Of a stretch of DNA of 55,283 nucleotides, positions 53,923 through 55,283 are shown in pieces. A program made the translations under genes and the position numbers. Under the pieces are notes generated by a model. The model was not told where the DNA came from. It worked only from the letters and a program-made list of their open reading frames with translations, and did not search any database. Position 1 is the stretch's first letter. Each line of letters opens with the position of its first letter. Origin of the DNA: an uncultured Myxococcales bacterium (GTDB taxonomy: Bacteria > Myxococcota_A > UBA9042); assembly GCA_903919145.1 (NCBI GenBank), contig CAIXGW010000363.1, forward strand, positions 1 to 55,283. Direction: 5' to 3'.

Positions 53923-55124
53923 GCGCGATAGCCCAAGCCGTGGCGGCCGTGGGGCCGGGGCCGCTGAGCGAAATTGCCCTGCGCCAGCACATCGACCCGC
54001 TGTTCAGCCGCGTGCTGGCCCGGCCGGGGATCTACCTGGCCAACCACTCGCTGGGCCGGCCGCTGGACCAGACCGCCCTGGATGTCGCCGCGGGCCTGGC
54101 CGAGTGGTATGCGGGCCTGGGCGATGCTTGGCAGCCGTGGCTCGACCAGCAGAATCGCGTGCGGGCCCTGCTGGCCAATCTCCTAGGGGTGGCCCGCGCC
54201 GACTGCATCGTGCCCAAGACCAGCGCGGGGCAAGGGCTGCGCGCGGTGCTCAATCTGTACGACCAGCCCATCCGGGTGCTGAGCACGCGCGGCGAGTTCG
54301 ACTCGATCGACGTGATTTTGCGTCTCTACGCCGAGCGCGGTCGCATTGAGCTGCGGATGGTCGAGCCCGATCCGCGCGGCTGGTTCGCCACCGAGGCGCT
54401 GCTGCAGGCCTTGGACCAGCCTACGGACCTGCTGGTGATTTCCCACGTGATGTTCATGACTGGCCAGGTGGTGGCGGATCTGCCGGCGCTGGTTGCCAAG
54501 GCCCACGCCCAAGGTGCGCGCGTTGTCATCGACACCTATCACTCTTTTGGGGTGCTACCGGTGGACCTGACAGCGCTGGACGCCGATTTTGCCCTTGGCG
54601 GCGGCTACAAGTACCTGCGCGGCGGTCCGGGCTCGTGCTGGCTATATGTTAGGCCAAGTATTGCGGATTCCGGCATCGTGCCGCTGGACACTGGCTGGTT
54701 TGCCAAGGCCGACCCCTTTGCCTACCAGCGCCCTCATCCGCCGCAGTTTGCCCGCGGCGGCGACGTTTTTTTGGAGTCCACGCCGCCAGTTCTGCAGCCG
54801 TACCAGGCCGCGGCTGGCTTGGAGCTGACCGCGCTGGTCGGTGTACAGCGCTTGCGCGACTACGGCCTGACGTTGAGCCAACAGCTCATCGCCGCGCTTG
54901 GCGCCCATGGTGTCCAGGCCGAAGGGGGCCGCGCCCAGAGCGGTGCTTTTGTGGTGGTTCGCCATCCGCGGGCCGCCGATATCGCCCAATGGCTGGCGCG
55001 AAACGGGGTGGACTGCGATGCGCGGGCGCACTACCTGAGGCTGACTCCGGACATCCTGACCCGGCCTGAAGAAATCGAGGCGGCGGCGTCTGCGGTGTCG
55101 GCGGCGATGGCCAACCTCAGGTAG
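53919..55124 (+). CDS. kynU: Kynureninase (class V aminotransferase fold)
   Basis: 401 residues, PLP-dependent. [18 protein letters not shown] matches the YLxxxSLG start of kynureninases. [26 protein letters not shown] and the PLP lysine in [13 protein letters not shown] follow. It should convert kynurenine to anthranilate and alanine. Co-transcribed with kynA. The family includes related C-N or C-S lyases, but the pairing with kynA supports kynureninase. Confidence 0.88.
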   Translation: MSAIAQAVAAVGPGPLSEIALRQHIDPLFSRVLARPGIYLANHSLGRPLDQTALDVAAGLAEWYAGLGDAWQPWLDQQNRVRALLANLLGVARADCIVPKTSAGQGLRAVLNLYDQPIRVLSTRGEFDSIDVILRLYAERGRIELRMVEPDPRGWFATEALLQALDQPTDLLVISHVMFMTGQVVADLPALVAKAHAQGARVVIDTYHSFGVLPVDLTALDADFALGGGYKYLRGGPGSCWLYVRPSIADSGIVPLDTGWFAKADPFAYQRPHPPQFARGGDVFLESTPPVLQPYQAAAGLELTALVGVQRLRDYGLTLSQQLIAALGAHGVQAEGGRAQSGAFVVVRHPRAADIAQWLARNGVDCDARAHYLRLTPDILTRPEEIEAAASAVSAAMANLR

Positions 55125-55142
55125 CGCGGGCGGCTTTCTAAG

Positions 55143-55283
55143 CTACTCGGTCTCGTTGTCGCGGAAGATGGCGGCGGAGCCCTGCATGTCGCACTCGGCG
55201 CCGGTGGACTTGGGGTCACCGCGGCCGACCAGCTGGAAGGTCGAGAGGGTGCCGTCGCAGTCGAGGTCGGCGTTGGCCTCAGC
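55143..55283 (-). CDS. C-terminal end of a pilin-like protein (partial)
   Basis: The last 46 codons of a minus-strand gene that begins beyond the window edge. The sequence AEANADLDCDGTLSTFQLVG then AECDMQGSAAIFRDNETE is typical of the C-terminal disulphide region of type IV pilin or pseudopilin-like proteins in Myxococcota. Convergent with kynU, with an 18-base gap. Confidence 0.6.
   Translation of the reverse strand, partial: AEANADLDCDGTLSTFQLVGRGDPKSTGAECDMQGSAAIFRDNETE

Noticed and set aside
1..55283. tRNA, rRNA, integrase or CRISPR-associated genes
   Set aside because: None was recognised on either strand.

Overview
The window is GC-rich, densely coded DNA from a Gram-negative bacterium. 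Several traits point to Myxococcota or a neighbouring 'deltaproteobacterial' lineage; the species cannot be named. These traits are many lipoproteins with Ala/Asp/Thr-rich linkers after the lipobox, Cys/Asp-rich repeat proteins of the CDDGNPCT type, a MYXO-CTERM-like tail, a Ser/Thr kinase with a Pro/Ala-rich extracytoplasmic tail, and a pilin-like C-terminus.

Layout. 0.5-2.2 kb: a REP-associated (Y1/HUH) transposase gene bracketed by inverted copies of a short motif, called family A here. 2.2-5.5 kb: a eukaryote-like isoleucyl-tRNA synthetase. 5.5-8.7 kb: a metzincin-like protease whose 3' end is triplicated in a 177-bp tandem array, then a secreted protein with P-domain and fibrinogen-like domains. 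9-14.2 kb: a lipid-transport ABC operon (STAS-MlaE permease, MlaF ATPase, MCE protein, auxiliary lipoprotein fused to a large C-terminal region). 14.3-22.8 kb: a surface-polysaccharide locus with two glycosyltransferases, a flippase and enzymes for a dTDP-3-acetamido-3,6-dideoxyhexose. 22.9-30 kb: a hydrolase, a HmuY-like lipoprotein coupled to a secreted metalloprotease, and small or Kelch-like lipoproteins. 29.9-33.6 kb: a very Cys-rich secreted protein that appears broken into three reading frames by an inverted-repeat element and a frameshift. 33.8-35.5 kb: a putative outer-membrane protein and a lipoprotein hydrolase whose 3' end is tandemly duplicated, again with family A motifs. 35.6-45.1 kb: a CNT nucleoside transporter, lipoproteins, a ferritin-like protein, a kinase-like protein, an esterase and a Ser/Thr kinase, with a cluster of CCTAGG-centred palindromes (family B) at 38.9-39.4 kb. 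45.4-46.8 kb: a kinase-tail fragment and a DUF3332 gene interrupted by one in-frame TGA. 47-50.9 kb: a VTC-domain / DUF4956 / HlyD-propeller operon. 51-55.3 kb: a copper monooxygenase-like lipoprotein, a tryptophan-to-kynurenine pair (kynA, kynU) and the end of a pilin-like gene.

Most novel signals. (1) Two unrelated genes have their 3' ends tandemly copied, each unit ending in the same family A motif that also brackets the transposase gene. This suggests a transposase-linked, tail-duplicating repeat system. (2) The VTC-DUF4956-HlyD/propeller operon looks like a polyphosphate-related membrane system with an unusual third component. (3) The in-frame UGA in the DUF3332 gene and the broken Cys-rich gene are clear decay or recoding cases.
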